Assembly: GCA_020027805.1 (NCBI GenBank)
Contig: JAHKKQ010000016.1
Span: forward strand, 1-29,560
Source of the DNA: Candidatus Dadabacteria bacterium
GTDB lineage: Bacteria; Desulfobacterota_D; UBA1144; Nemesobacterales; UBA2774
Reading direction: 5' to 3'
DNA: 29,560 nt
Below, piece by piece: positions 16,984-23,727 of this stretch (the first letter of the stretch is position 1; each line of letters opens with the position of its first letter). A program made the position numbers and the translations under genes. The notes beneath the pieces were generated by a model. That model searched no databases. It was not told where the DNA came from and saw only the letters and a program-made list of their open reading frames with translations.

Positions 16984-17346
16984 TCATCTGTATTTATACG
17001 AGTCTTCCAATTCTTCTCTTCCGAGTTCCTCTCTAAGAATTCCTTCGCTAAACCCAAAGGTTTCCTGTTCGTTAAGGGAGCTTTCCAGTATTTGCACCAA
17101 TCTCTTTGATCTCTCTTCAGCACCGTCTTTAAATTCCTCGAAATCTTTTAATAGTTTGAAGTAATCATCGGTAATCTTCAGCATCGCGAGCAGAAGCGTA
17201 TTAGGCACCACCAGGTTGTTATCCTGAGTGGATATCTCTTTCACTTTTTGCTCCAGATACAAAGCGATCTTCCGGACGTAATCTTCATCGGCGTCTGTCT
17301 TGATATAATAATCCGCGTCCAGGAACTTAATCTTAAGGCGTTTCAT
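16984..17346 (-). CDS. zapA: Cell division protein ZapA
   Basis: Small FtsZ-ring stabiliser. The 120-aa product has the ZapA fold. N-terminal KIKFLDADYYIKTDADEDYV is the globular strand-helix part, followed by RKIALYLEQKVKEI, then NTLLLAMLKITDDYFKLLKD, which starts the long C-terminal coiled coil. The start is the ATG at 17346 with a GAGG ribosome site 7 nt upstream. It begins one nucleotide after the zapB stop. In many proteobacteria 6S RNA sits between zapA and the FCL gene; here the two are only about 53 nt apart, leaving no room for it. Confidence 0.88.
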   Translation of the reverse strand: MKRLKIKFLDADYYIKTDADEDYVRKIALYLEQKVKEISTQDNNLVVPNTLLLAMLKITDDYFKLLKDFEEFKDGAEERSKRLVQILESSLNEQETFGFSEGILREELGREELEDSYKYR

Positions 17347-17347
17347 G

Positions 17348-17557
17348 TTATGCCTCAGACCTGCTTAAGTAAATCTCAACCTTTTCGATGACTCTGTCTA
17401 ACTTCTGTTTAATCTCATCCCTTTCTTTTTCAAGCTTTGTTACACTTTCCCTGAGACTGACAACTTCCTCCATTAGGTTTTTGTGCTCCACCTCGAGCTT
17501 TGTTTTCCTCGAGAGAGCCTCTTTAATTTTGCCTTCCAGAATATCCATTGTTTCCAT
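17348..17557 (-). CDS. zapB: ZapB-like coiled-coil division protein
   Basis: 69 aa, predicted to be almost entirely one coiled coil with heptad spacing (LEGKIKEALSRKTKLEVEHK, then LMEEVVSLRESVTKLEKERD). It has the size and composition of ZapB, which bridges the Z ring through ZapA. Sequence identity of such short coiled coils is weak evidence; the position immediately before zapA with a 1-nt gap supports the assignment. First gene of the operon, divergent from prfA with 68 bp between the two starts. Confidence 0.7.
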   Translation of the reverse strand: METMDILEGKIKEALSRKTKLEVEHKNLMEEVVSLRESVTKLEKERDEIKQKLDRVIEKVEIYLSRSEA

Positions 17558-17586
17558 TATTTTACCTAGACAAGTTTAATATTATC

Positions 17587-17617
17587 TTGAAATTTTTGCA
17601 AGATGTGTGATGATAAT
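17587..17617 (+). promoter_or_regulatory. Likely prfA promoter (TTGAAA-19-GATAAT)
   Basis: -35 TTGAAA at 17587-17592 and -10 GATAAT at 17612-17617. The 19-bp spacer is slightly long. Initiation near 17624 leaves about 2 nt before the prfA ATG at 17626. The AGGA just before the ATG is too close to act as a Shine-Dalgarno site. Confidence 0.45.
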
Positions 17618-17625
17618 AGTAGGAA

Positions 17626-18699
17626 ATGGCAGAATTAGGAATGTTAAAACGGCTTGAAGAAGTCGAAAAAAAATACCTCGAAATCGAGAAAACACTAACT
17701 AAACCCGATATAAGTCCGCCTGAAATTCATAAGTATTCCAAGGAATTATCAGACTTAGACGAAATAGTGGAGATTTACAGGAAGTATAAAAGTGTGCTCG
17801 AAAGAATCGAGGAAAACAGGTCTCTGCTTAAAGACAAGGACCTGGCTGAGCTAGCTAGAGAAGAGCTCGACGGGCTCGAGAACGAGCTCCCGAAACTCGA
17901 GGGCGAGCTCCGTTTATTGCTGCTCCCCAAGGACCCGAACGACGCAAAAAACGTATTTCTCGAGATCAGGGGAGGTACGGGCGGCGATGAGGCCGCGCTG
18001 TTCGCAGCCGATTTGTTCAGGATGTACACGAGATACGCGGAAACCAACAGGTGGAAAGTGGAAATTATCAACCTGAGCGAAACCGGTATAGGCGGTTTAA
18101 AAGAGGTCATCGTAGCCATAGAAGGCAAGAACGTATACAGCAGGCTCAAGTACGAGAGCGGAGTGCACAGGGTGCAGAGGGTTCCGGCGACGGAGACGAG
18201 CGGAAGAATCCATACCTCGACGGCTACCGTCGCTGTGCTGGCCGAGCCCGACGAGGTGGAAGTGGATATTGACGAGAAGGATTTGAAGATCGATACCTAC
18301 AGGGCGTCCGGTCCGGGCGGTCAGCACGTGAACAAGACCGACTCCGCCATAAGGATTACCCATTTGCCCACGGGGATCGTGGTACAGTGCCAGGACGAGA
18401 GGTCCCAGCATAAGAACCGCGCGCACGCCATGAGGATGCTGAGGGCGAAATTATACGAGATGGAAGAGCAAAAGAGGCGTAGCGAGTTAGCTAACACCAG
18501 GAAGAGCCTCGTCGGGAGCGGAGACAGGAGCGAGAAGATAAGGACGTACAATTTCAAGGACGGCAGGATCACGGACCATAGGATCGGACTCACTCTCTAT
18601 AAAATCGAGGCGGTGCTTAACGGCGATATGGACGAGCTTATCGATGCCCTCACCACCCATTACCAGACCGAGATCCTCAAAGAGGCGGCGTTCTCCTAA
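17626..18699 (+). CDS. prfA: Peptide chain release factor 1
   Basis: Terminates translation at UAA and UAG. 357 aa, the family length. The RF1-specific PxT codon-recognition motif is PAT at 187-189 (RVPATETSGRIHTS), as opposed to SPF in RF2. The peptidyl-tRNA hydrolysis motif GGQ is at 231-233 (RASGPGGQHVNKTDSAIRIT). The N-terminal coiled-coil domain and the C-terminal RTYNFKDGRITDHRIG are standard. No hemK/prmC follows, which would be the usual neighbour. Confidence 0.97.
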   Translation: MAELGMLKRLEEVEKKYLEIEKTLTKPDISPPEIHKYSKELSDLDEIVEIYRKYKSVLERIEENRSLLKDKDLAELAREELDGLENELPKLEGELRLLLLPKDPNDAKNVFLEIRGGTGGDEAALFAADLFRMYTRYAETNRWKVEIINLSETGIGGLKEVIVAIEGKNVYSRLKYESGVHRVQRVPATETSGRIHTSTATVAVLAEPDEVEVDIDEKDLKIDTYRASGPGGQHVNKTDSAIRITHLPTGIVVQCQDERSQHKNRAHAMRMLRAKLYEMEEQKRRSELANTRKSLVGSGDRSEKIRTYNFKDGRITDHRIGLTLYKIEAVLNGDMDELIDALTTHYQTEILKEAAFS

Positions 18700-18804
18700 T
18701 ACCCTTTCATCATTATTGCGTAACAAACTAATTTTTAATTATCGCAGGTGTTTTTGAAAAATGCCCGGCATCCTGAAGCAGACCTCCTTATTTAACGGCA
18801 TTTA

Positions 18805-18833
18805 TTGTATTTAATCACCATCATAAATAGAAT
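18805..18833 (+). promoter_or_regulatory. Promoter of the ccsA-like gene (TTGTAT-17-TAGAAT)
   Basis: -35 TTGTAT at 18805-18810, 17-bp spacer, -10 TAGAAT at 18828-18833. Six nucleotides separate the box from the ATG at 18840, so the predicted start site falls on the A of the ATG. No ribosome site can fit between them. Confidence 0.55.
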
Positions 18834-18839
18834 ATAGAT

Positions 18840-19649
18840 ATGGATTTATACTGGGTTACCGCCCTTCTATACTTCATCGCGACCGTATTCTACATGAGCC
18901 ACATCTGGACTGACAGCAGGACAGGCTCGAGGGTAGGGTTCTACACCGTCGTCCTCGGCACGATAGTCCAGTCGGTCAGCATCGTGGCGCTTTATCTGAA
19001 GGGAGACACGCTGGCAGGCGGGCTCGATACGACTCTCTATCTCTTTGCGTTATCCATCACGATCGTATTCATAGGGTCACAGCTTATATTCAACGCCCCG
19101 CTTCTGGGGGCGTTCGTTTCCCCCCTGGCTTTCATTATGACGCTCCCTCACGTAATTCTCCCTCAGGGGATTATCGAGCACGAATCGTCGCTGAGCAATC
19201 CCTGGATACTGATCCACATCGTACTGATTCTCCTGGGAGAGGCGCTATTCACGGTGGCCTTTATCTCGGGCCTCATGTACTTGTTTCAGGAACAGAGGAT
19301 AAAATCGAAACGCGTGGGGAGCCTGCTGCAGAAATTCCCGTCCCTTACCACACTCGATAAAATCAACCACGTCTGTCTCATTATCGGATTCCCGCTTATA
19401 ACGGTCGGGCTCGCGCTGGGATTGCTCCTCGCGAAAGAAATATGGGGGGATGCATGGGTTTGGGGGCAGAAGGAGACGTGGTCGCTCGTTACGTGGCTGC
19501 TTTACGCGGTCCTAATTCACGGGAGGCTGGCGTCGGGCTGGAAGGGGCGGAAGGCGGCGTTCGGCGCAGTCCTGGGGTTTGGCATTATTCTCTTCACCCT
19601 GTTCGTGATCGGATTCCTGGCTCCCGGCCGTCACGACTTCCTGGGATGA
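18840..19649 (+). CDS. Cytochrome c assembly protein, CcsA/HemX-like
   Basis: A polytopic inner-membrane protein of 269 aa with about eight hydrophobic helices, of the Cytochrom_C_asm (PF01578) family. The conserved tryptophan-rich periplasmic motif is WGDAWVWGQKETWSLVTW, followed by LLYAVLIHGR; His175-region KINHVCLIIGFPL is a likely heme-ligand helix. Members either handle heme in System II cytochrome c maturation (CcsA) or modulate glutamyl-tRNA reductase (HemX). In many deltaproteobacteria this gene directly precedes hemA; here it is followed by a convergent unrelated gene, so the sub-function stays open. Confidence 0.82.
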   Translation: MDLYWVTALLYFIATVFYMSHIWTDSRTGSRVGFYTVVLGTIVQSVSIVALYLKGDTLAGGLDTTLYLFALSITIVFIGSQLIFNAPLLGAFVSPLAFIMTLPHVILPQGIIEHESSLSNPWILIHIVLILLGEALFTVAFISGLMYLFQEQRIKSKRVGSLLQKFPSLTTLDKINHVCLIIGFPLITVGLALGLLLAKEIWGDAWVWGQKETWSLVTWLLYAVLIHGRLASGWKGRKAAFGAVLGFGIILFTLFVIGFLAPGRHDFLG

Positions 19650-19700
19650 TGTGAGTAATCGGGAAGCCGCATGCCTCGCCGACTCCAGGGTTATCAACGA

Positions 19701-20846
19701 TCACCTGACATTAATAATATCTATAAGCTCGCCGTCGCTCACAGAAAGTATCCTGTAACGAGGGGAGACCCGGTAGCTCCCGCTCCCGTCTATCTCTACA
19801 TCGTAATAGGGGTTGTTCCTGAGCGAACCGAGACCGTCGGTGATAACGGCTCCGCCGCCGGATTCAGGATTGAGCGAGAGGATGAGTTTCAGCGCCCTGT
19901 AGACCTGATACCCGAATATATCTGGCTTCTCGTTAAATCTACCTTCCGTAAGTCTGGAATATTCATCCCAGTCCCCGTCTCCATAATAAAAGACATCGGT
20001 AAAGACCGCCCTGTATACAAACCCTTCTATCTCCTGCCCTATCAGGTCCAGGAACAAAGGGCTGTTCCACGTGCTCGGTCCCAGGAAGAGCACGTCCCTC
20101 AGCTTGCCCTCCCTCTTGAGCCTCAGGATCAGCTCTGCCGAGGACGCTGCGCCGTCGGGTATGAATACAGCCTCAGGGGCGGCCGACGATATCCAGCCAA
20201 GCTCACCCGAAATATCTCTCGATCCCGGGTCGTAAGACCCTTCGTATACAAGCTTGCCGCCGTTTTCGGCCACGCCGGAGGCGAAAAGCCCTCTCATCCT
20301 CGCCCCCAGGGCAGTCCGGGGATACAGGATAGCGAACCGTCTGACCCCCAGGCCGCGCGCCGCGTAGCCGGACAGCACCCTTACCTGCTCTTCGAGAGGG
20401 TAGTAATACTTTATTATATAAGGCCCGCCCGAGGACTCGTTCTCCGAAACGGGAAACACCAGTGCGGGAAGTCTTTTCGAATTGACCTTCGGGCTTACCG
20501 ATTGAATAAACTTGCTGGGCACGGGGCCTACTATAAAGGAAAGGCCGGGGGTATTCAATAATTCATCGAGCGAAGCAGCAAGCCGTTTCTCGCTGTCCCC
20601 GATATCCTTGACCACGACCCTGTACTGGATACCGCTATGTCCGGATTCGGCGGCTGCGAGCACGCCCTTAAGCGCCTTCTCCCCAAGGACTCTGTACTTG
20701 CCTGTCAGAGGGAGGAGACAGCCGAATGTTATCACTTTTTTGGAGGCGGATTCTTCATTCCCGGCATCCGGTTTTACCTGGGCGTGTACGCCCGGGGTAA
20801 ACGCTGACAGAATCACGAGTACTATGAGGACTAACGCTCCCGGCAA
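19701..20846 (-). CDS. Periplasmic-binding-fold protein (LivK/LpoA-like), orphan
   Basis: 381 aa. A signal peptide occupies residues 1-22 (ALVLIVLVILSAFTPGVHAQ). The rest is a type I periplasmic-binding fold (Peripla_BP_6): ITFGCLLPLTGKYRVLGEKA, LSFIVGPVPSKFIQSVSPKV, RRFAILYPRTALGARMRGLF, AVFIPDGAASSAELILRLKR and DIFGYQVYRALKLI. Such proteins are either amino-acid ABC receptors or penicillin-binding protein activators of the LpoA type. No permease or ATPase gene is nearby, which favours a non-transport role. The start is TTG at 20846, strongly supported by AGGAG 7 nt upstream. Convergent with the ccsA-like gene. Confidence 0.75.
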   Translation of the reverse strand: MPGALVLIVLVILSAFTPGVHAQVKPDAGNEESASKKVITFGCLLPLTGKYRVLGEKALKGVLAAAESGHSGIQYRVVVKDIGDSEKRLAASLDELLNTPGLSFIVGPVPSKFIQSVSPKVNSKRLPALVFPVSENESSGGPYIIKYYYPLEEQVRVLSGYAARGLGVRRFAILYPRTALGARMRGLFASGVAENGGKLVYEGSYDPGSRDISGELGWISSAAPEAVFIPDGAASSAELILRLKREGKLRDVLFLGPSTWNSPLFLDLIGQEIEGFVYRAVFTDVFYYGDGDWDEYSRLTEGRFNEKPDIFGYQVYRALKLILSLNPESGGGAVITDGLGSLRNNPYYDVEIDGSGSYRVSPRYRILSVSDGELIDIINVR

Positions 20847-21035
20847 TCCGTATCTCCTTTTTGAAGATTATGGTACCGGAATTATGGCATAAGGACAGAA
20901 AACAGGCGGTATTCGGAGGTCTCGGGGAATCGCTTACAGTAAATCGGCCCGCTTTCCATCAGCCGGTCTTTCCGCCGATTGACCTGAGCCCGCATAGTTC
21001 CGCAATGGGGACCAAATCAATCAAGGTTTAATCGC

Positions 21036-21055
21036 TGTTGCTATGAACTGCAACA
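21036..21055. promoter_or_regulatory. Inverted repeat TGTTGC-N8-GCAACA upstream of the PHA operon
   Basis: A 6-bp inverted repeat (21036-21041 and 21050-21055) about 65 bp before the -35 box of the phasin gene, in a 329-bp gene-free stretch (20847-21175). The half-site core GTTGCTA recurs at 21103-21109, next to the -35. It looks like an operator or activator site, but the regulator is unknown. Confidence 0.35.
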
Positions 21056-21119
21056 CTTGGGCTCTATAACCAGCCTATACAACAGAATAATATAATTGTG
21101 CAGTTGCTAACAATATCAC

Positions 21120-21147
21120 TTGACAAAAAACCCGGAGAAATTATATT
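21120..21147 (+). promoter_or_regulatory. Promoter of the PHA operon (TTGACA-16-TATATT)
   Basis: Perfect -35 TTGACA at 21120-21125, 16-bp spacer, -10 TATATT at 21142-21147. Predicted start about 21154, giving a 22-nt leader that contains GGGGG 7 nt before the phasin ATG at 21176. It also rules out the upstream in-frame ATG at 21098, which lies before the promoter. Confidence 0.7.
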
Positions 21148-21175
21148 AGTATTAAGAAAAATCGGGGGTAACAAT

Positions 21176-21592
21176 ATGCCGCAAACCAAGAAAGCAGCAC
21201 CTAAGAAAGTAGCGAAGTCCGAAGTTAAAAAAGAAGTTTATTACGACTTGAACGGTCTTGTGAAGGAAAACTATCTGATCGGACTGGATTCGGCCCATTC
21301 ACTTCTTGAGGAAAACAAGAGACTCATGGATGCGCAGATCGATCAGCTACGCAAGATCCAGAACGATTGTGCCGAGCAGGTCAAGTCCGCGTTCGATAAG
21401 CTTCCGAAAGAATATTCCAGCCTCGGGATCAGCGAAAAACTCGACCGCATCGTAGAATTTCAGAACAATTTTTACACAACGTTTAAAAAGATATCGGACA
21501 ACTATTCGAAAGAGCTGCTCGATCTCAACCAGAAGTCCGCTGAAAGGGCCTTCTCCGCGCTGGATAAATACGTAAGCGCCTTCACCTCCTGA
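21176..21592 (+). CDS. Phasin-like PHA granule protein
   Basis: 138 aa. A lysine/alanine-rich N-terminus (PQTKKAAPKKVAKSEVKK) is followed by a mostly helical amphipathic body (SAHSLLEENKRLMDAQIDQL, YTTFKKISDNYSKELLDLNQ, KSAERAFSALDKYVSAF), the composition expected of phasins that coat PHA granules. No cysteine and no catalytic motif. The assignment rests mainly on composition and on being first gene of the operon with phaE-like and phaC genes. The basic N-terminus recalls the DNA-binding tails of PhaF-type phasins, here at the opposite end. The ATG at 21176 is chosen because of the promoter and GGGGG site. Confidence 0.65.
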   Translation: MPQTKKAAPKKVAKSEVKKEVYYDLNGLVKENYLIGLDSAHSLLEENKRLMDAQIDQLRKIQNDCAEQVKSAFDKLPKEYSSLGISEKLDRIVEFQNNFYTTFKKISDNYSKELLDLNQKSAERAFSALDKYVSAFTS

Positions 21593-21620
21593 CCCGTAAG
21601 GGCGAGGTGCGGCATAAGGA

Positions 21621-21647
21621 TTTACGGTTGTTATTATGTTGTATAAT
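21621..21647 (+). promoter_or_regulatory. Possible internal promoter before the first PhaE-like gene
   Basis: A perfect -10 TATAAT at 21642-21647 with a weak -35 TTTACG at 21621-21626 (15-bp spacer) in the 105-bp gap between the phasin and phaE-like genes. It could uncouple synthase expression from that of the phasin. Confidence 0.35.
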
Positions 21648-21697
21648 ATTAGGATGAATATCGGGGCTCCGGAGTCCGGCTGTCTGGGAGATACCTT

Positions 21698-22066
21698 TTG
21701 AACAAGAAGAATGAATACGAGCAGATTTACTACTTCAGCTATTTCAAAAAACTCTTCGAGTCATGGGAAGAATCAACCAACAAGCTGATGGACGTATGGA
21801 TGAACAGCCCGCTCATGGACAGGGCCGTCGAGAAGTCCTCGGAGTTCAAGAACTACATCCACAGTTTCATGGAGCAGACGCTCGAACAGAGGTATTTGCC
21901 GGAGAAGAGGGACATGGAGAAGCTCATCGACACACTCGACTCCCTCGGTGAGAAAATAGCGGATCTCGAGGGCAAAATTACCGACCTCCAGTCAGGCGCA
22001 GCAAACCCTAAGCCAAAAATCAGAACCAGAAATTCCAAAAAAAAAGTTAAGGAGAAAAGACAATGA
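21698..22066 (+). CDS. Small PhaE-like PHA synthase subunit, copy 1
   Basis: 122 aa. The core YFKKLFESWEESTNKLMDVW is followed by NSPLMDRAVEKSSEFKNY and then a C-terminal coiled coil starting YLPEKRDMEKLIDTLDSLGE, the arrangement seen at the C-terminus of PhaE, partner subunit of class III PhaC. It ends in a strongly basic tail (KPKIRTRNSKKKVKEKR). Standard PhaE is about three times longer. The next gene is a clear paralogue. The start is TTG at 21698 with GGGAG 7 nt upstream. Its stop overlaps the next start as ATGA, so the two are translationally coupled. Function is inferred from similarity and from the phaC downstream. Confidence 0.65.
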   Translation: MNKKNEYEQIYYFSYFKKLFESWEESTNKLMDVWMNSPLMDRAVEKSSEFKNYIHSFMEQTLEQRYLPEKRDMEKLIDTLDSLGEKIADLEGKITDLQSGAANPKPKIRTRNSKKKVKEKRQ

Positions 22067-22506
22067 GCAAAGAGGCATTCGACTATACCGAACACTATAA
22101 GAAGTTTTACGAGGCATGGGAAAAAACCATGTCCGAAGCTATGGACATGTGGAAGAAGAACCCTATCGCGAAAAACGAGGCAAACGCGGGCAAGGAGGAT
22201 TACGACCCTATAGCGCAATATAAGAAGTTTTATGAAACATGGGAAAAGTCCTCTTCCGAAGTCCTCGAGAAATGGGTAAACAGTCCTCTATTCGCCGCCA
22301 ACATAGGGAAGGCGGTCGAGAAGTCCTCCGAGTTCAAGAAATATTTCGATGAAGCGGTTGAAAAAACACTTAAGAACATGCGCTTTCCGACAAAAGGGGA
22401 TATTGACAGGGTTCTCGCTTCCATCAACAACCTGGAGGCCAAAGTGAACGACCTGCTCGATAAAGTGGACGATTACAATAAACCCGCGCGTCCCTCAAAA
22501 AAGTAA
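22063..22506 (+). CDS. Small PhaE-like PHA synthase subunit, copy 2 (duplicated module)
   Basis: 147 aa. It contains the aromatic module twice: HYKKFYEAWEKTMSEAMDMW (about 11-30) and QYKKFYETWEKSSSEVLEKW (about 52-71). The second copy continues with NSPLFAANIGKAVEKSSEFK and a PhaE-type coiled coil beginning RFPTKGDIDRVLASINNLEA. Residues from the second module onward align with copy 1 along its whole core. Probably binds and activates PhaC, as PhaE does. It overlaps copy 1 by 4 bp; phaC follows after a 76-bp gap holding a stem-loop. Confidence 0.7.
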   Translation: MSKEAFDYTEHYKKFYEAWEKTMSEAMDMWKKNPIAKNEANAGKEDYDPIAQYKKFYETWEKSSSEVLEKWVNSPLFAANIGKAVEKSSEFKKYFDEAVEKTLKNMRFPTKGDIDRVLASINNLEAKVNDLLDKVDDYNKPARPSKK

Positions 22507-22520
22507 CAGTTAAATCCAGA

Positions 22521-22552
22521 CCCGATCGATAACGGCAACAATCGATGTCGGG
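22521..22552 (+). other. Intercistronic stem-loop before phaC
   Basis: CCCGATCGAT (22521-22530) pairs with ATCGATGTCGGG (22541-22552), 10 bp with a 2-nt bulge, loop AACGGCAACA. There is no T-run after it, so it is not a typical terminator. The phaC ribosome site AAGGAGG lies just downstream at about 22563-22569. It may act as an mRNA stability or processing element. Confidence 0.5.
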
Positions 22553-22582
22553 CTGCTTTAGACAAGGAGGCTCTTAGCAATC

Positions 22583-23650
22583 ATGGGAAATAAATACGTG
22601 GACTCCGCTATGCAGGAAGCCGGAAAGGCGAGAGACAAATTCAACAAGGCTCTTGAGATAGCGCTGCTGAATCCGCCCGAAGTCGAGGTCGGGGTAACGC
22701 CTCACGAGGTCATATTCACCGAAAATAAGCTCCGCCTGCTGCACTATTACCCGCTTGCCGAAAAGACCTACCCGGTGCCGCTGATAATGATATTCGCACT
22801 GGTCAACCGCCCCTACATACTCGACTTGAAGCCGGGCAGGAGCGTCGTTGAGGTGCTTTTAAAGAAGGGAATAGACGTTTACCTGATAGACTGGGGGTCC
22901 CCCGGGGACGAGGACAAGAAGCTCGACCTCAACCACTACATCAACAGGTACATAAAGCAGGTCATCAAACAGGTTAAGAAACATTCCGGCGCCGACAAGG
23001 TAAGCGTGCTGGGTTACTGCATGGGCGGGACGATGTCGGCCATGTATACGGCTCTCTATCCCGAGGACATACGGAACCTATTGTTGATGACGGCGGGAAT
23101 AGATTACAAGGTTGAGGGCACGCTTAGCCTCTGGGGCGACAAACCCAATTTCGACGTGGACAAGTTCATAGACGCATACGGCAACGTCCCCGCAGAATTT
23201 CTGCAGTCGGGATTCATATTCATGAAGCCGATTCAGAACCTCGTCTCCAAGTACGTGAACTTCTACGAGAACGTCGACAACGAGGCGTTCGTCGAGAATT
23301 TCCTCGCCATGGAGAAATGGCTCAACGACAACATCCCCGTCCCGGGAGAGGTATTCAGGGAGTTTGTAAAATACCTGTATCAGGAAAACCAGCTCGCAGA
23401 GAACAAGCTGAGAATAAACGGAAAACGGGTGGACCTGAAAGAAATAAAGTGTCCGGTGTTAAACCTGATCGCCGAGAACGACCACCTGGTCCCTCCGGCT
23501 TCGAGCCTGGGATTCACCGATATGACGTCGAGCAAGGATTCTAAAACGATCGTGTATCCAACAGGGCATATAGGGCTTTCCGTAAGCAGCAAATCTCTCA
23601 AGGCCCTGTGGCCCGAAGTCGCTGACTGGCTTATAGAGAGATCCAAGTAG
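22583..23650 (+). CDS. phaC: Poly(3-hydroxyalkanoate) synthase, class III-type PhaC subunit
   Basis: Polymerises (R)-3-hydroxyacyl-CoA into PHA granules. 355 aa, the length of class III PhaC and much shorter than class I/II (about 560-600). It is an alpha/beta hydrolase with lipase-like box GYCMGG holding the nucleophile Cys146, then Asp300 (AENDHLVPP) and His329 (PTGHIGLSV). Their spacing closely matches the Cys149/Asp302/His331 triad of Allochromatium PhaC. Early blocks PVPLIMIFALVNRPYILDLK and VYLIDWGSPG are family-typical. Preceded by a strong AAGGAGG ribosome site. Upstream PhaE-like genes supply the expected second subunit. Confidence 0.95.
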   Translation: MGNKYVDSAMQEAGKARDKFNKALEIALLNPPEVEVGVTPHEVIFTENKLRLLHYYPLAEKTYPVPLIMIFALVNRPYILDLKPGRSVVEVLLKKGIDVYLIDWGSPGDEDKKLDLNHYINRYIKQVIKQVKKHSGADKVSVLGYCMGGTMSAMYTALYPEDIRNLLLMTAGIDYKVEGTLSLWGDKPNFDVDKFIDAYGNVPAEFLQSGFIFMKPIQNLVSKYVNFYENVDNEAFVENFLAMEKWLNDNIPVPGEVFREFVKYLYQENQLAENKLRINGKRVDLKEIKCPVLNLIAENDHLVPPASSLGFTDMTSSKDSKTIVYPTGHIGLSVSSKSLKALWPEVADWLIERSK

Positions 23651-23664
23651 AGAATACAGAGAAG

Positions 23665-23727
23665 AAAAAACAAGATCCGTATTTGTGAGATTCTGATTTC
23701 GTACAGGTCATCATGAATACGGATCTT
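23665..23727 (-). terminator. Terminator of phaB, between convergent phaC and phaB
   Basis: A perfect 12-bp inverted repeat AAGATCCGTATT (23672-23683) and AATACGGATCTT (23716-23727) with a 32-nt loop. On the minus strand it is followed by G and six T (23670-23665), as required for a terminator of phaB. On the plus strand only TCTTTCATATT follows, so phaC termination there would be weaker. The loop is unusually long for an intrinsic terminator. Confidence 0.6.

Noticed and set aside
19671..20561. Long open frame (296 codons) opposite the periplasmic-binding-fold gene
   Set aside because: Antisense shadow; the minus strand has a signal peptide, ribosome site and recognisable fold.
21098..21175. 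Upstream in-frame ATG for the phasin-like gene
   Set aside because: It lies before the TTGACA-16-TATATT promoter, while the ATG at 21176 has a ribosome site.
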